From NCBI RefSeq assembly GCF_000632455.1, contig NZ_JFYL01000007.1, forward strand, positions 24,182 through 88,181: a stretch of 64,000 nucleotides of DNA. Direction: 5' to 3'. The position numbers and the translations under genes were made by a program. Below are positions 18,239 to 25,991 of this stretch, in pieces (within the stretch, counting starts at the first letter, position 1; every line of letters begins with the position of its first letter). Under the pieces are notes generated by a model. The model ran no database searches, was not told the origin of the DNA, and saw only the letters and a list, made by a program, of their open reading frames with translations. This stretch comes from Acinetobacter sp. Ver3. Its GTDB lineage: Bacteria > Pseudomonadota > Gammaproteobacteria > Pseudomonadales > Moraxellaceae.

Positions 18239-18683
18239 GAATAAATGGCTCAGTGGATGAGGAGCAGTAAGCTGTGGCTTCGATTTCAATTTGCATGGCG
18301 TCTAATGCCAAGCGAGACACAGGGATTAGTGTGCATGCTGGGAAATTTTGATCTTTCCATATTGTATTCATTTTCAGATTTAACAGGTGATGTTTTTGTT
18401 GGTCAAAATTGACAATCAAAACGCTTAGAACAGCAATATTATAAAAGTCGATATGTGCATAGCTGAGAGCAATTTTGAGATTTTCGAAGACTTGGTTGAG
18501 TTGTTCTGAATAATCAGTGGAATAATGTCCTTCGGCATTTTCACCACCTTGACCTGATATATGAACGACTGTGTTGAAGTGTTTGACCTCACAGATGTGG
18601 CTATATCCAAGTTGCCTTGGAGAATAAAGCTGAGGCGGATTTTTAGTGGTTAAACTAAACGTTGGCTTATTTGGTTTTGTCAT
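18231..18683 (-). CDS. RidA/YjgF/UK114-family protein
   Basis: Small (150-residue) member of the Rid superfamily, whose archetype hydrolyses reactive enamine/imine intermediates. Recognisable family features are the HISGQGGENAEG segment near residue 45 and FPACTLIPVSRLALDAMQIEIEA near the C-terminus, which aligns with the RidA VxxLxxxxxxVEIEAIA end. The family's conserved Arg appears to be present in PVSRLA. Whether it is a true deaminase or a divergent Rid subfamily cannot be settled here. It is the first gene of an operon with an MFS exporter under a SoxR-type promoter, divergent from soxR, implying a role in redox-cycler or reactive-metabolite defence. Confidence 0.8.
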   Translation of the reverse strand: MTKPNKPTFSLTTKNPPQLYSPRQLGYSHICEVKHFNTVVHISGQGGENAEGHYSTDYSEQLNQVFENLKIALSYAHIDFYNIAVLSVLIVNFDQQKHHLLNLKMNTIWKDQNFPACTLIPVSRLALDAMQIEIEATAYCSSSTEPFIHV

Positions 18684-18714
18684 TCTATCTTCTCTGCATT
18701 AAGCTTAGAAAAGA

Positions 18715-18745
18715 ATTATGAAAGCTCAACTTAACTTGAGGTCAA
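18715..18745 (-). promoter_or_regulatory. SoxR-type promoter with 19-bp spacer driving ridA-MFS
   Basis: On the minus strand, -35 TTGACC (18740-18745) and -10 CATAAT (18715-18720) are separated by exactly 19 bp. Such overlong spacers are the hallmark of MerR/SoxR-activated promoters. The spacer contains the SoxR box (18724-18741). Confidence 0.85.
18724..18741. promoter_or_regulatory. SoxR operator (sox box)
   Basis: GCTCAACTTAACTTGAGG differs from the well-known E. coli soxS box CCTCAAGTTAACTTGAGG at two positions. It is centred in the 19-bp spacer of the ridA-MFS promoter and ends 8 bases before the soxR start codon, so SoxR bound there could also affect its own synthesis. Confidence 0.85.
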
Positions 18746-18749
18746 GAGC

Positions 18750-19250
18750 ATGGAAGAACAAAAATTACAACAGTGGCTCAGTATAGGCGCGTTAGCTGCT
18801 CGAAGTGGTGTATCGGTCGCAGCACTCAGATTTTATGAAGACAAAGCACTTATTTGGAGTGTGCGGACGGAAGGAAATCAACGGCGATATCCACGATATA
18901 TGCTGAGAAGGATTGCCATCATCAAAGTGGCACAGCAGGTTGGGATTTCACTCTCTGAAGTGAAGCAAGCATTTAACATACTCCCTAAGAATAAAACCGC
19001 GACTAAATCAGATTGGACCGCATTATCAAGTGCGTGGCAGAAAATTTTAGATCAAAAAATTTTAAATATGCTTCAACTTCGTCAACAACTGGATTGGTGC
19101 ATTGGTTGTGGGTGCTTATCTTTAACTGAATGCCCACTAAGAAATGAAAATGATCAAATGGGGTCTACATCGTCGGGTTCCCACTTTGTTCCACTCGACA
19201 TTAAATTTGACGATGATCAAGGGAAAATAGAAATTCACTATGAAGACTAA
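18750..19250 (+). CDS. soxR: Redox-sensitive transcriptional activator SoxR
   Basis: MerR-family regulator, 166 residues. The winged helix-turn-helix is seen at SIGALAARSGVSVAALRFYEDKAL (about 11-34; quoted here as two parts, SIGALAARSGVSV and AALRFYEDKAL) and is followed by the EGNQRRYPR wing. The [2Fe-2S] cysteine cluster CIGCGCLSLTEC fits CX2CXCX5C exactly. Oxidation of the cluster by redox-cycling compounds activates target promoters. No soxS is seen nearby; as in most bacteria outside the enterics, SoxR probably acts directly on efflux and detoxification genes, here the divergent ridA-MFS operon. Confidence 0.95.
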   Translation: MEEQKLQQWLSIGALAARSGVSVAALRFYEDKALIWSVRTEGNQRRYPRYMLRRIAIIKVAQQVGISLSEVKQAFNILPKNKTATKSDWTALSSAWQKILDQKILNMLQLRQQLDWCIGCGCLSLTECPLRNENDQMGSTSSGSHFVPLDIKFDDDQGKIEIHYED

Positions 19251-19303
19251 GTTTCATCGTGAAGCATTATTTTGAAATTTGAACTGTGAGGTTAATGTTG
19301 TCT

Positions 19304-20227
19304 TTATTTCAGTTTAGTTTTGGAAAGCGTAATCATCATCACACCCAATATATTCAGCGCACAACCAAACCATTGAATCATATTCATTGATTCCCCTAAA
19401 AAGATAGTCGCCAATATAATGGTCAGAATTGGTCCGAGTGAACCAATCATGGCTGTTTGAGAAGCACCTAAACGAGCAATACTTTGTGCAATGAGAATAG
19501 TTGGGATCACTGTTACCCCAATGCCTAATGCAACACCATATCCGATTACTTCCATGGGTTGTTGAAGGATATTGGATACAGGGCTTGGCTGAGCAATAAA
19601 ATAGTGAAGAATCGTCCCTAAGCAGGCGATAGACATCGCTAAGCCCGTAAAATTCCACGATCCAAATTTTTGAATTAATTTTGGAGTCATCAATAGATAG
19701 CTCGCAAAGCAAATCGCGCTTGCGAAAACTAAACTCACACCTAGCCAAAAATTACTTTCATGAGGCACATTGCTTTGTTCTTGGAGCATCACCATAAGCG
19801 TGCCGCCATAACTTAGTCCAATTGCAAAAATAGTCTTCAGTGAAAGAGGATGTTTGAAAATTACACTTGATGCAATTACTGTCATGGTGGGATATAGAAA
19901 TAGGATAATACGCTCCAAAGAGGCACTGATGTACATCAGACTCATAAAATCGAGCCAACTTGAAAAATAATATCCAATCAAACCAGCAACGAGGAGTAGG
20001 GCCCAATCCTGCGCTGAAAATCCACGATTACGGTTTCGGTTCAACCAACAAATAAAAAGAAAAACGGGTAAGGCACTGAGCATCCTTAAGGCAACCAGCA
20101 ATGTTGCATCAACATCTTCAGAAACTGCATAAGCTTGTTTGATTAAGATCGCTTTACTACTAAACAAGAATGCTGCCAACAGCGCACATAAACTCCCTAA
20201 CTGAGTGGGAGTCAGCTTAAGTACCAT
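19304..20227 (-). CDS. EamA/DMT-family permease
   Basis: Inner-membrane protein of the drug/metabolite transporter superfamily, 307 residues, with about ten transmembrane helices in two EamA repeats. The second repeat ends with GASQTAMIGSLGPILTIILA and FLGESMNMIQWFGCALNILG, the typical EamA signature with the conserved Gly-Glu. Substrate unknown; related permeases export amino acids or metabolites. It is convergent with soxR, with only about 50 bases between stops and no clear hairpin there. Confidence 0.88.
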   Translation of the reverse strand: MVLKLTPTQLGSLCALLAAFLFSSKAILIKQAYAVSEDVDATLLVALRMLSALPVFLFICWLNRNRNRGFSAQDWALLLVAGLIGYYFSSWLDFMSLMYISASLERIILFLYPTMTVIASSVIFKHPLSLKTIFAIGLSYGGTLMVMLQEQSNVPHESNFWLGVSLVFASAICFASYLLMTPKLIQKFGSWNFTGLAMSIACLGTILHYFIAQPSPVSNILQQPMEVIGYGVALGIGVTVIPTILIAQSIARLGASQTAMIGSLGPILTIILATIFLGESMNMIQWFGCALNILGVMMITLSKTKLK

Positions 20228-20859
20228 AAATGTTAAAAATCAATTTTAAATAATGAAAGTATAAGCCAATCTTCATTTTAAGCTCTAAAATTCAATCTCT
20301 AATTTTCGCTTAATCACCTACCTAGCGAAATAAGGAGTTTTGATTTTTTGTTAAAATGCATCATTGTGGTGCGTAATATGAAAAAAACAGTGGTCTATCA
20401 ACCCAAAAAATACATCAAAAAAATATTTCAAATTTTTTTTGCACGGTTTGTAAGCATTCTTTTCAAGAATCTGTCATCTTGTATTTCATCTTTAAGCCAA
20501 AATCTAAGCCCAATGTGTAAACCTAGATTTATCTAAATTTTGTCTTATTTATAATTTTTAAGAATGACGTGAGAATTTGAATCGATTAGTCTGATTTTTT
20601 GTCAATTCGGCAAATTGAGATTTATGAGAATGAAAGAAGCAACTAAAAATGTGACATGCACGGCGCTTTAACACAATCAAAAGGGATAAAAAGAAAGCTA
20701 AAAAATGTCAGAATGATCAAAGCTTAATAAAGTCAAGCTCCCTATACTGACGATAAATTAGAAAAAAGTTTCTTTTTTGTTAAAAAATGGATCGAAAATT
20801 AAACGAATCTGGAACTATTTTTTATGAAAATGATAGATCAAATACCATGAATTTTTGTG

Positions 20860-20874
20860 ATGATTGTGAATCAT
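20860..20874. repeat. Palindrome ATGATT-GTG-AATCAT
   Basis: A 6-bp inverted repeat with a three-base centre, about 150 bases upstream of the pntA start. The symmetry resembles a dimeric regulator site, but I cannot assign it to a known regulator. Confidence 0.4.
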
Positions 20875-20971
20875 GAGTTCAAAATGAGGGTATTTATTAA
20901 ATAAATATTGGGTGGTAATTTAAAAAAGTTCAATTAGAATCCAAAAAATTCACATGAATACATCCAGGGGT

Positions 20972-20991
20972 ATATCGCAGGAATGCGATAT
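20972..20991 (+). promoter_or_regulatory. Perfect hairpin with GGAA loop in the pntA leader
   Basis: ATATCGCA and TGCGATAT form an 8-bp perfect stem closed by GGAA, a GNRA-type tetraloop. It ends 22 bases before the GAGG ribosome site (21014-21017). Without a following T-run it is not a terminator; it may stabilise the mRNA or bind a regulator. Confidence 0.55.
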
Positions 20992-21024
20992 CTACTTTAA
21001 GAAAAATTAGCTTGAGGAATGCTC

Positions 21025-22152
21025 ATGCAGATCGGAATCCCTACCGAAACTGTAGTTGGTGAAAGTCGTGTAGCTGCGACACCAGAAACAGTAAAGAAGT
21101 TAATTGGTGCTGGTCACAGTGTCGTTATCCAACGTAATGCAGGTGTTAAAGCTGCTTATATTGATAGTGCCTATGAACAGGTTGGTGCAAAAATTGTTGA
21201 TGATGCTTATACCGGCAGTCAATTGGTTTTAAAAGTTCGCGCACCTAAAGGCGAAGAAATACAAAAATTAGCCCCAAACACCACAGTGGTTGCGATGTTT
21301 GATCCGTACCGTAATACGGAACTTGATCAATTCGCTGCTCAGCAAGTGTCTGCATTTGCACTTGAGTTATTACCACGTACGTTATCTCGTGCCCAAAATA
21401 TGGACGTGTTGTCATCACAAGCAAACTTGGCAGGTTATAAATCTGTGCTTCTTGCGGCGGCAGAGTACCAACGTATGTTCCCAATGTTAATGACAGCGGC
21501 GGGTACGGTTAAACCAGCTCGTGTAGTCATTATGGGTGTTGGTGTAGCAGGCTTACAAGCGATTGCAACAGCCAAACGTTTAGGTGCTATTGTTGAAGCG
21601 ACAGACTTACGTCCAACAGCCAAAGATCAAGTTGAATCTTTAGGCGGTAAATGGTTAGACGTACCAATGTCAGCAGAAGAGCAAGCGCGTGCCGATGAAG
21701 CTGCAAAAAATGGTTATGGTTGGATGCCTGGTGAACAATATATTAAAGACCAAGCTGCAATTGTAGACAAAGCGGTATCGAATGCTGACATCGTGATCAC
21801 GACGGCGCTTTTACCAGGTCGTGATGCACCGCGCTTAATTAAAGCTGAAACAGTTGCCAAAATGAAACCAGGTTCAGTCATCCTCGATATGGCAGTTGAA
21901 ACTGGCGGTAACGTTGAAGGCTCAAAATGCGGTGAAACTGTTGTGACTGATAATGGCGTGAAAATTTTGGGTATTCCAAATATTCCAGCGACCGTTTCTA
22001 CAGAAGCTTCAGCGCTATATGCACGTAACGTTTATAACTTTGTTGAAACGCTTTTTGATCAAGATAAAAACTACAGCATTAATCAAGAAGATGAAATCCA
22101 AAAAGCATTGCTTGTCACTCATGGTGGTCAAGTGCTGTTGAAGCGTGGTTAA
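21025..22152 (+). CDS. pntA: NAD(P) transhydrogenase subunit alpha, part 1 (domain I)
   Basis: Encodes the NAD(H)-binding domain of the proton-translocating transhydrogenase, which uses the proton motive force to make NADPH from NADH. 375 residues from ATG 21025, which has GAGG 7 bases upstream (an ATG two codons earlier would be too close). The start [20 protein letters not shown] is typical, [18 protein letters not shown] is the conserved alanine-dehydrogenase/PntA region, and [20 protein letters not shown] is the NAD-binding loop followed by EATDLRP. Unlike E. coli, where PntA is one polypeptide, the membrane helices are encoded by a separate next gene, as in Rhodospirillum. Confidence 0.95.
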   Translation: MQIGIPTETVVGESRVAATPETVKKLIGAGHSVVIQRNAGVKAAYIDSAYEQVGAKIVDDAYTGSQLVLKVRAPKGEEIQKLAPNTTVVAMFDPYRNTELDQFAAQQVSAFALELLPRTLSRAQNMDVLSSQANLAGYKSVLLAAAEYQRMFPMLMTAAGTVKPARVVIMGVGVAGLQAIATAKRLGAIVEATDLRPTAKDQVESLGGKWLDVPMSAEEQARADEAAKNGYGWMPGEQYIKDQAAIVDKAVSNADIVITTALLPGRDAPRLIKAETVAKMKPGSVILDMAVETGGNVEGSKCGETVVTDNGVKILGIPNIPATVSTEASALYARNVYNFVETLFDQDKNYSINQEDEIQKALLVTHGGQVLLKRG

Positions 22153-22163
22153 GGAGACTGATC

Positions 22164-22487
22164 ATGGTTGAAACTATTACAATTTTTGTCCTCGCAATCT
22201 TCGTAGGTTATTACGTTGTTTGGGGAGTGACACCTGCGCTTCACACGCCGCTGATGGCCGTAACGAATGCATTGTCTTCAATTATTATTGTCGGTGCGAT
22301 GATCCAAACTGTTGGTCTACCTGTTATGGGTGTTGAGGGGGCTGTTGATTTTCAAACCATCAATGTGGTGAGTGTATTAGGTGCGATCGCTGTTTTCTTA
22401 GCAAGCATTAATATTTTCGGTGGCTTCGCTGTAACCGCTCGTATGCTTGAAATGTTTAAGCCAAAGCAAAAGAAAAAAGAGGGTTAA
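22164..22487 (+). CDS. NAD(P) transhydrogenase subunit alpha, part 2 (membrane helices)
   Basis: A 107-residue membrane protein with about three to four helices that supplies the PntA part of proton-translocating domain II. The segment [20 protein letters not shown] is highly conserved in transhydrogenases. It starts 11 bases after the preceding stop with GGAG upstream, and pntB begins 3 bases after its own stop, so all three genes form one operon. Often called pntA-2 or pntAB. Confidence 0.94.
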   Translation: MVETITIFVLAIFVGYYVVWGVTPALHTPLMAVTNALSSIIIVGAMIQTVGLPVMGVEGAVDFQTINVVSVLGAIAVFLASINIFGGFAVTARMLEMFKPKQKKKEG

Positions 22488-22490
22488 TAC

Positions 22491-23936
22491 ATGGAATTTA
22501 TTCGTGAGTATGCGGATTGGTTTTACCTAATCGGTGCCGTTCTTTTTATCTTAACTTTGCGTGGCTTGTCTGGTCCTAAGACAGCAATTGCAGGTAACCG
22601 TTACGGTATGATTGCAATGGCAATCGCCGTGTTAACAACTTTCTTTGTTGCTGATAATCCTGTGGTATGGATGATTGTCGGTGCAATGGTATTGGGTGCG
22701 ATTGTTGGTATTGCTCGAGCTCGTACAGTGCCTATGACACAAATGCCAGAAACAGTTGCTCTCATGCACTCACTCGTGGGTCTTGCTGCAGTGTTGATTG
22801 CGATCGCTGCAATTATTCACAACAATAAGCTCGTCGAGCTTGGGTCAGACTTACTGGCTGCAAATGGTGTGAACTTCCATGAAATGAGTCGCGTACATTT
22901 ATTCGAATTATTCGTAGGATGTTTCGTTGGTGCCATTACATTCACTGCATCGGTATTTGCTTATGGTAAATTGGCGGCAAAGAAATGGGCAAAAACGATT
23001 TCAGGTGCATGGGTTAAACCTGTTCAAGCTTTGATTTTTATTGCGATGCTAGCAGCAGGGATTCACTTCTTCTTGACGGGTGACATGACCTCGTTCTGGG
23101 CAATGACAGCACTTGCTTTAGCCTTTGGTTGGGTATGGATTGCGCCTGTTGGTGGTGGTGATATGCCAGTAGTGGTGTCTTTGCTTAACTCATTCTCTGG
23201 ATGGGCGGCAGCAGGGATTGGTTTTACGCTTGAAAACAACATGTTAATTGTTGCAGGTTCGCTTGTAGGTTCGTCAGGTGCAATTCTGTCTTATATCATG
23301 TGTAAAGCAATGAACCGTTCAATCATCAACGTATTGTTTGGTGGTGCAATGGGTGGTGCTGCAGCACCGACAGCAGCAGCTGGTGCAGCAGTTCAACGCA
23401 ACTACCGTTCTGGTTCTGCTGACGATGCTGGCTTCTTAATGTCAAATGCAGACAGTGTTGTTATTGTACCGGGTTATGGTATGGCGCAAGGTCGTGCTCA
23501 AAATGCGGTGAAAGAGCTTGCAAACTTATTGAAAGAGCAAGGTGTAACAGTACGTTTTGCGATTCACCCAGTGGCTGGTCGTATGCCTGGTCACATGAAC
23601 GTTCTTTTAGCTGAAGCAGATGTTCCGTACGAAGACATCTTAGAGATGGATGAGATTAATTCAGACTTCCCAGCAACAGATGTGGTATTGGTCATCGGTG
23701 CGAATGACGTCGTTAACCCTGCAGCGAAAGATGATCCAAACTCACCAATTTATGGTATGCCTATTCTTGAAGCACATAAAGCTCGTACCATTATGGTGAT
23801 CAAGCGCTCTATGGCGACAGGTTATGCGGGTCTTGATAATGACTTGTTCTATAACGACAAAACAATGATGATCTTTGGTGATGCGAAGAAAGTTGTTGAA
23901 GATATGACGAAAGCCATCAACGGTACAGGTCACTAA
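22491..23936 (+). CDS. pntB: NAD(P) transhydrogenase subunit beta
   Basis: Contains the remaining membrane helices of domain II (with the conserved segment TVALMHSLVGLAAVLIAIAA) and the NADP(H)-binding domain III at the C-terminus: VIVPGYGMAQGRAQNAVKEL and VVLVIGANDVVNPAAKDDP are classic domain III loops, as is KRSMATGYAGLDNDLFY. 481 residues, normal. It ends the pnt operon before a strong terminator. Confidence 0.95.
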   Translation: MEFIREYADWFYLIGAVLFILTLRGLSGPKTAIAGNRYGMIAMAIAVLTTFFVADNPVVWMIVGAMVLGAIVGIARARTVPMTQMPETVALMHSLVGLAAVLIAIAAIIHNNKLVELGSDLLAANGVNFHEMSRVHLFELFVGCFVGAITFTASVFAYGKLAAKKWAKTISGAWVKPVQALIFIAMLAAGIHFFLTGDMTSFWAMTALALAFGWVWIAPVGGGDMPVVVSLLNSFSGWAAAGIGFTLENNMLIVAGSLVGSSGAILSYIMCKAMNRSIINVLFGGAMGGAAAPTAAAGAAVQRNYRSGSADDAGFLMSNADSVVIVPGYGMAQGRAQNAVKELANLLKEQGVTVRFAIHPVAGRMPGHMNVLLAEADVPYEDILEMDEINSDFPATDVVLVIGANDVVNPAAKDDPNSPIYGMPILEAHKARTIMVIKRSMATGYAGLDNDLFYNDKTMMIFGDAKKVVEDMTKAINGTGH

Positions 23937-23952
23937 TTCATAGCTTGTTTTT

Positions 23953-23978
23953 AAAAAACCACCTTCGGGTGGTTTTTT
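23953..23978. terminator. Bidirectional terminator between pntB and the acetyltransferase gene
   Basis: AAAAAACCACC / GGTGGTTTTTT with a UUCG tetraloop closed by C-G. The convergent gene stops inside its T-run, so both directions can use it. Confidence 0.92.
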
Positions 23979-24595
23979 TATTTTTCATGTGTAGGTTTTC
24001 GCCACATTCCCCAAATTTCAGGTGCATCGTAGGGCAGATCGCGAAGGTGAAAGATCACTTCAAATCCATAATGACGATAGAGTCCAACATTGCTTGGTGT
24101 TGCAGTTTCTAAATAACATGGGATACCGTGTTGATCGCTCTTTGTGAGAATAGGTGCTAAGACTTTGCTGGCTAAGCCTTGTCCTTGTTGGTCAGGACTT
24201 ACTCCTATGAGTTGTAGATAATAATGCGCCTCACTGGGATGATGTTTCTGCACCAGATTAATGATGTGAATAAATTTCACCAGTTGTCTTAAACCGATAA
24301 TCTTCGTTAATTGAGGGAGTAGTTTAACCTGCTGAATGAGGTTTAAATCCCACTGATTTGGCGGAATCCAAAGTGCAGCAACTGAGCGATCGGGATTGGT
24401 ATAGACTTCATCATATGGTTGAGCGATATCTTTCAATTGAATACTAAAGAATTGCTCAAGTTTTGCATGTTTTTGTTGGAAACTCAGTTTTTCAGCTTGG
24501 ATCGCCCAGTTGCAAAACTCTTCGTTCCAAAAGGATTGCATTAATGTTTCTACTAATGCATCGTGATCTGTTCTTGTGGCTTTTATCATGGTCAT
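23978..24595 (-). CDS. GNAT-family N-acetyltransferase
   Basis: About 205 residues. The acetyl-CoA binding region is visible as YYLQLIGVSPDQQGQGLASK (motif A, QxxGxG/A type), followed by CYLETATPSNVGLYRHYGFE, the usual C-terminal end of the GNAT core. Such proteins acetylate small molecules or protein amines; nothing points to the substrate. Start taken at ATG 24595 (MTMIKATRTDHD); a second ATG two codons later is equally possible. Ends within the pntB terminator. Confidence 0.82.
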   Translation of the reverse strand: MTMIKATRTDHDALVETLMQSFWNEEFCNWAIQAEKLSFQQKHAKLEQFFSIQLKDIAQPYDEVYTNPDRSVAALWIPPNQWDLNLIQQVKLLPQLTKIIGLRQLVKFIHIINLVQKHHPSEAHYYLQLIGVSPDQQGQGLASKVLAPILTKSDQHGIPCYLETATPSNVGLYRHYGFEVIFHLRDLPYDAPEIWGMWRKPTHEK

Positions 24596-24665
24596 ATCAA
24601 GGTAAACCAAATTAATGAGTTCTTTTTTGTTGGCTTTATTGTTATAAATTTAAAATGCACAGTAT

Positions 24666-24691
24666 AAAAAAGCGACCAAGAAGGTCGCTTT
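24666..24691 (-). terminator. Terminator after rsfS
   Basis: On the minus strand, AAAGCGACC / GGTCGCTTT with a five-base loop followed by TTTTT, 8 bases beyond the rsfS stop. Confidence 0.88.
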
Positions 24692-24698
24692 AATATGT

Positions 24699-25136
24699 TT
24701 ATGCTACAGAATCTGTAGTTGAAGCATTACGCCATAAGTTTTCTAGATCATAAAACTTACGTGCTGTAGGTAACATCAGATGTACTACAACAGTGCCAAG
24801 ATCAACAAGGATCCATTCTGCATCGCTTTCGCCTTCAATACCGATAGGGCGAAAACCTGCTTTACGTGCTTCATCAGCGACGTTGTTTGCAAGCGCTTTC
24901 ACGTGACGTGTAGAAGTACCTGAAGCAATGACAATTGCATCTGCAACATTGCTCACTTCGCTAACATCAATCGTTGTGATTTCTTTTGCTTTAACGTCAA
25001 GCAATGCTTCTTGAACAACTTTTAAGCAAGCTTGAACGTCTTGTTTTGGAGAATTCAAAGAGAGTTCGTGAGAATTAGAAGCGCCGGGCGATGGTTCTAA
25101 ATTCATGAGAAGTGTATTTTCCTGACTATAACTCAT
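24699..25136 (-). CDS. rsfS: Ribosomal silencing factor RsfS
   Basis: Binds ribosomal protein L14 and blocks joining of the subunits, lowering translation under starvation. The family core is at about residues 38-140: ITTIDVSEVSNVADAIVIAS, GTSTRHVKALANNVADEARK, GIEGESDAEWILVDLGTVVVH and LPTARKFYDLENLW. E. coli RsfS has about 105 residues; this one has 145 because of a Ser/Pro/Asn-rich N-terminal extension of about 36 residues. An internal ATG at 25106 would shorten the extension to 26 residues. In many bacteria rsfS lies beside nadD or holA; here neither is adjacent within the window. Confidence 0.92.
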   Translation of the reverse strand: MSYSQENTLLMNLEPSPGASNSHELSLNSPKQDVQACLKVVQEALLDVKAKEITTIDVSEVSNVADAIVIASGTSTRHVKALANNVADEARKAGFRPIGIEGESDAEWILVDLGTVVVHLMLPTARKFYDLENLWRNASTTDSVA

Positions 25137-25205
25137 CTTTCACTATAGCGCTTTCTGCTTGAAAATTCAAACTTTGAACAAATTTTATACCACAATATGA
25201 TGATA

Positions 25206-25979
25206 TTAAAAAAGTTTATTTTTCCATTCGAAAGAATCTGTTGAATGAGATTGGGGGCGATATTCGGCTGCGACAAATCCTTCATACATGCTATTTGCAA
25301 TGCATTCAAAAATAGCGGGATAGTCAATTATCCCTGTGAGTGGTTCATGTCTACCTGGTACATCTGCAAATTGGATATGCCCAATGTGTTGCATATTTTC
25401 TTTGAGTGACAGAATCAGGTCTTCTTGCATTCTAGCCATGTGATAGCAATCGAATTGCATTTTTAGAGCTGGATGATTGACGTCTTTCAGTAACTCTTTG
25501 GCTTGATGCATTGTTTGAATCATGAAGTTGGGCATATCAAAGCCATTAATCATCTCAAAAACGGGTTGAATCCCATGCGCTGTGAAGATCTCGCTGACAA
25601 ATTTAAGATTTGAGACTAAGGTTTCATAGCAGACCTGATATTCAACATTATCTGGTTGCTTGCCAGCCAAAATATTCACTCGAGGTATATTGAGTGAGCA
25701 TGCATATTCAATCGCTAAGTCAACAGCTTGTTTGAATTCATCAGTTTTACTTGGGCTACTTGCTAATCCGCATCTGCCTTGCATTAAATCTCCGGCAGGA
25801 ACGTTGATGAGACACAAGCTAAGTTGATGTTCATTGAGTTCATGCTGAATTTGATTAATACTCAGCTCATATGGAAATTGAATTTCTACATGTTGGAACC
25901 CATATTCAGCAGCCAGCGCAAAGCGTTCAATGAGTGGAACTTCTGTAAAGATCATCGATAAATTGACAGCGAGCTTCAT
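25206..25979 (-). CDS. hyi: Hydroxypyruvate isomerase-family protein
   Basis: TIM-barrel sugar-phosphate-isomerase-like enzyme, 257 residues, matching Hyi: MKLAVNLSMIFTEVPLIERF, NVPAGDLMQGRCGLASSP, FEMINGFDMPNF, and the C-terminal HIQFADVPGRHEPLTG with metal ligands. Hyi interconverts hydroxypyruvate and tartronate semialdehyde; the close paralogue OtnI acts on 2-oxo-tetronates, which sequence alone does not exclude. It lies 12 bases downstream of a GlxR/tartronate-semialdehyde-reductase-like gene, a pairing that supports a hydroxypyruvate/tartronate semialdehyde role. No glyoxylate carboligase gene is in the window. Confidence 0.85.
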   Translation of the reverse strand: MKLAVNLSMIFTEVPLIERFALAAEYGFQHVEIQFPYELSINQIQHELNEHQLSLCLINVPAGDLMQGRCGLASSPSKTDEFKQAVDLAIEYACSLNIPRVNILAGKQPDNVEYQVCYETLVSNLKFVSEIFTAHGIQPVFEMINGFDMPNFMIQTMHQAKELLKDVNHPALKMQFDCYHMARMQEDLILSLKENMQHIGHIQFADVPGRHEPLTGIIDYPAIFECIANSMYEGFVAAEYRPQSHSTDSFEWKNKLF

Positions 25980-25991
25980 ATTGAATGCGAC

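Larger units (their letters stand above)
20228..21024. other. 0.8-kb non-coding region upstream of pntA
   Basis: No convincing gene is seen. A 62-codon frame at 20348-20536 is low-complexity (Lys, Phe, Ile, Ser) and has no ribosome site. The region is AT-rich with many A- and T-runs and contains a weak A6G/C T6 hairpin (20762-20778), a 15-bp palindrome (20860-20874) and a strong hairpin (20972-20991). It must hold the promoters of the EamA gene and of the pnt operon; I could not fix a -10/-35 pair with confidence. An unannotated small RNA is possible given the length. Confidence 0.5.

Noticed and set aside
20348..20536. 62-codon open frame in the pntA upstream region
   Set aside because: Low-complexity Lys/Phe/Ile/Ser text, no ribosome site and no protein-like domain; chance frame in AT-rich DNA.
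20762..20778. A6G/CT6 hairpin as a terminator
   Set aside because: Almost only A-U pairs, three-base loop and no gene ending nearby.
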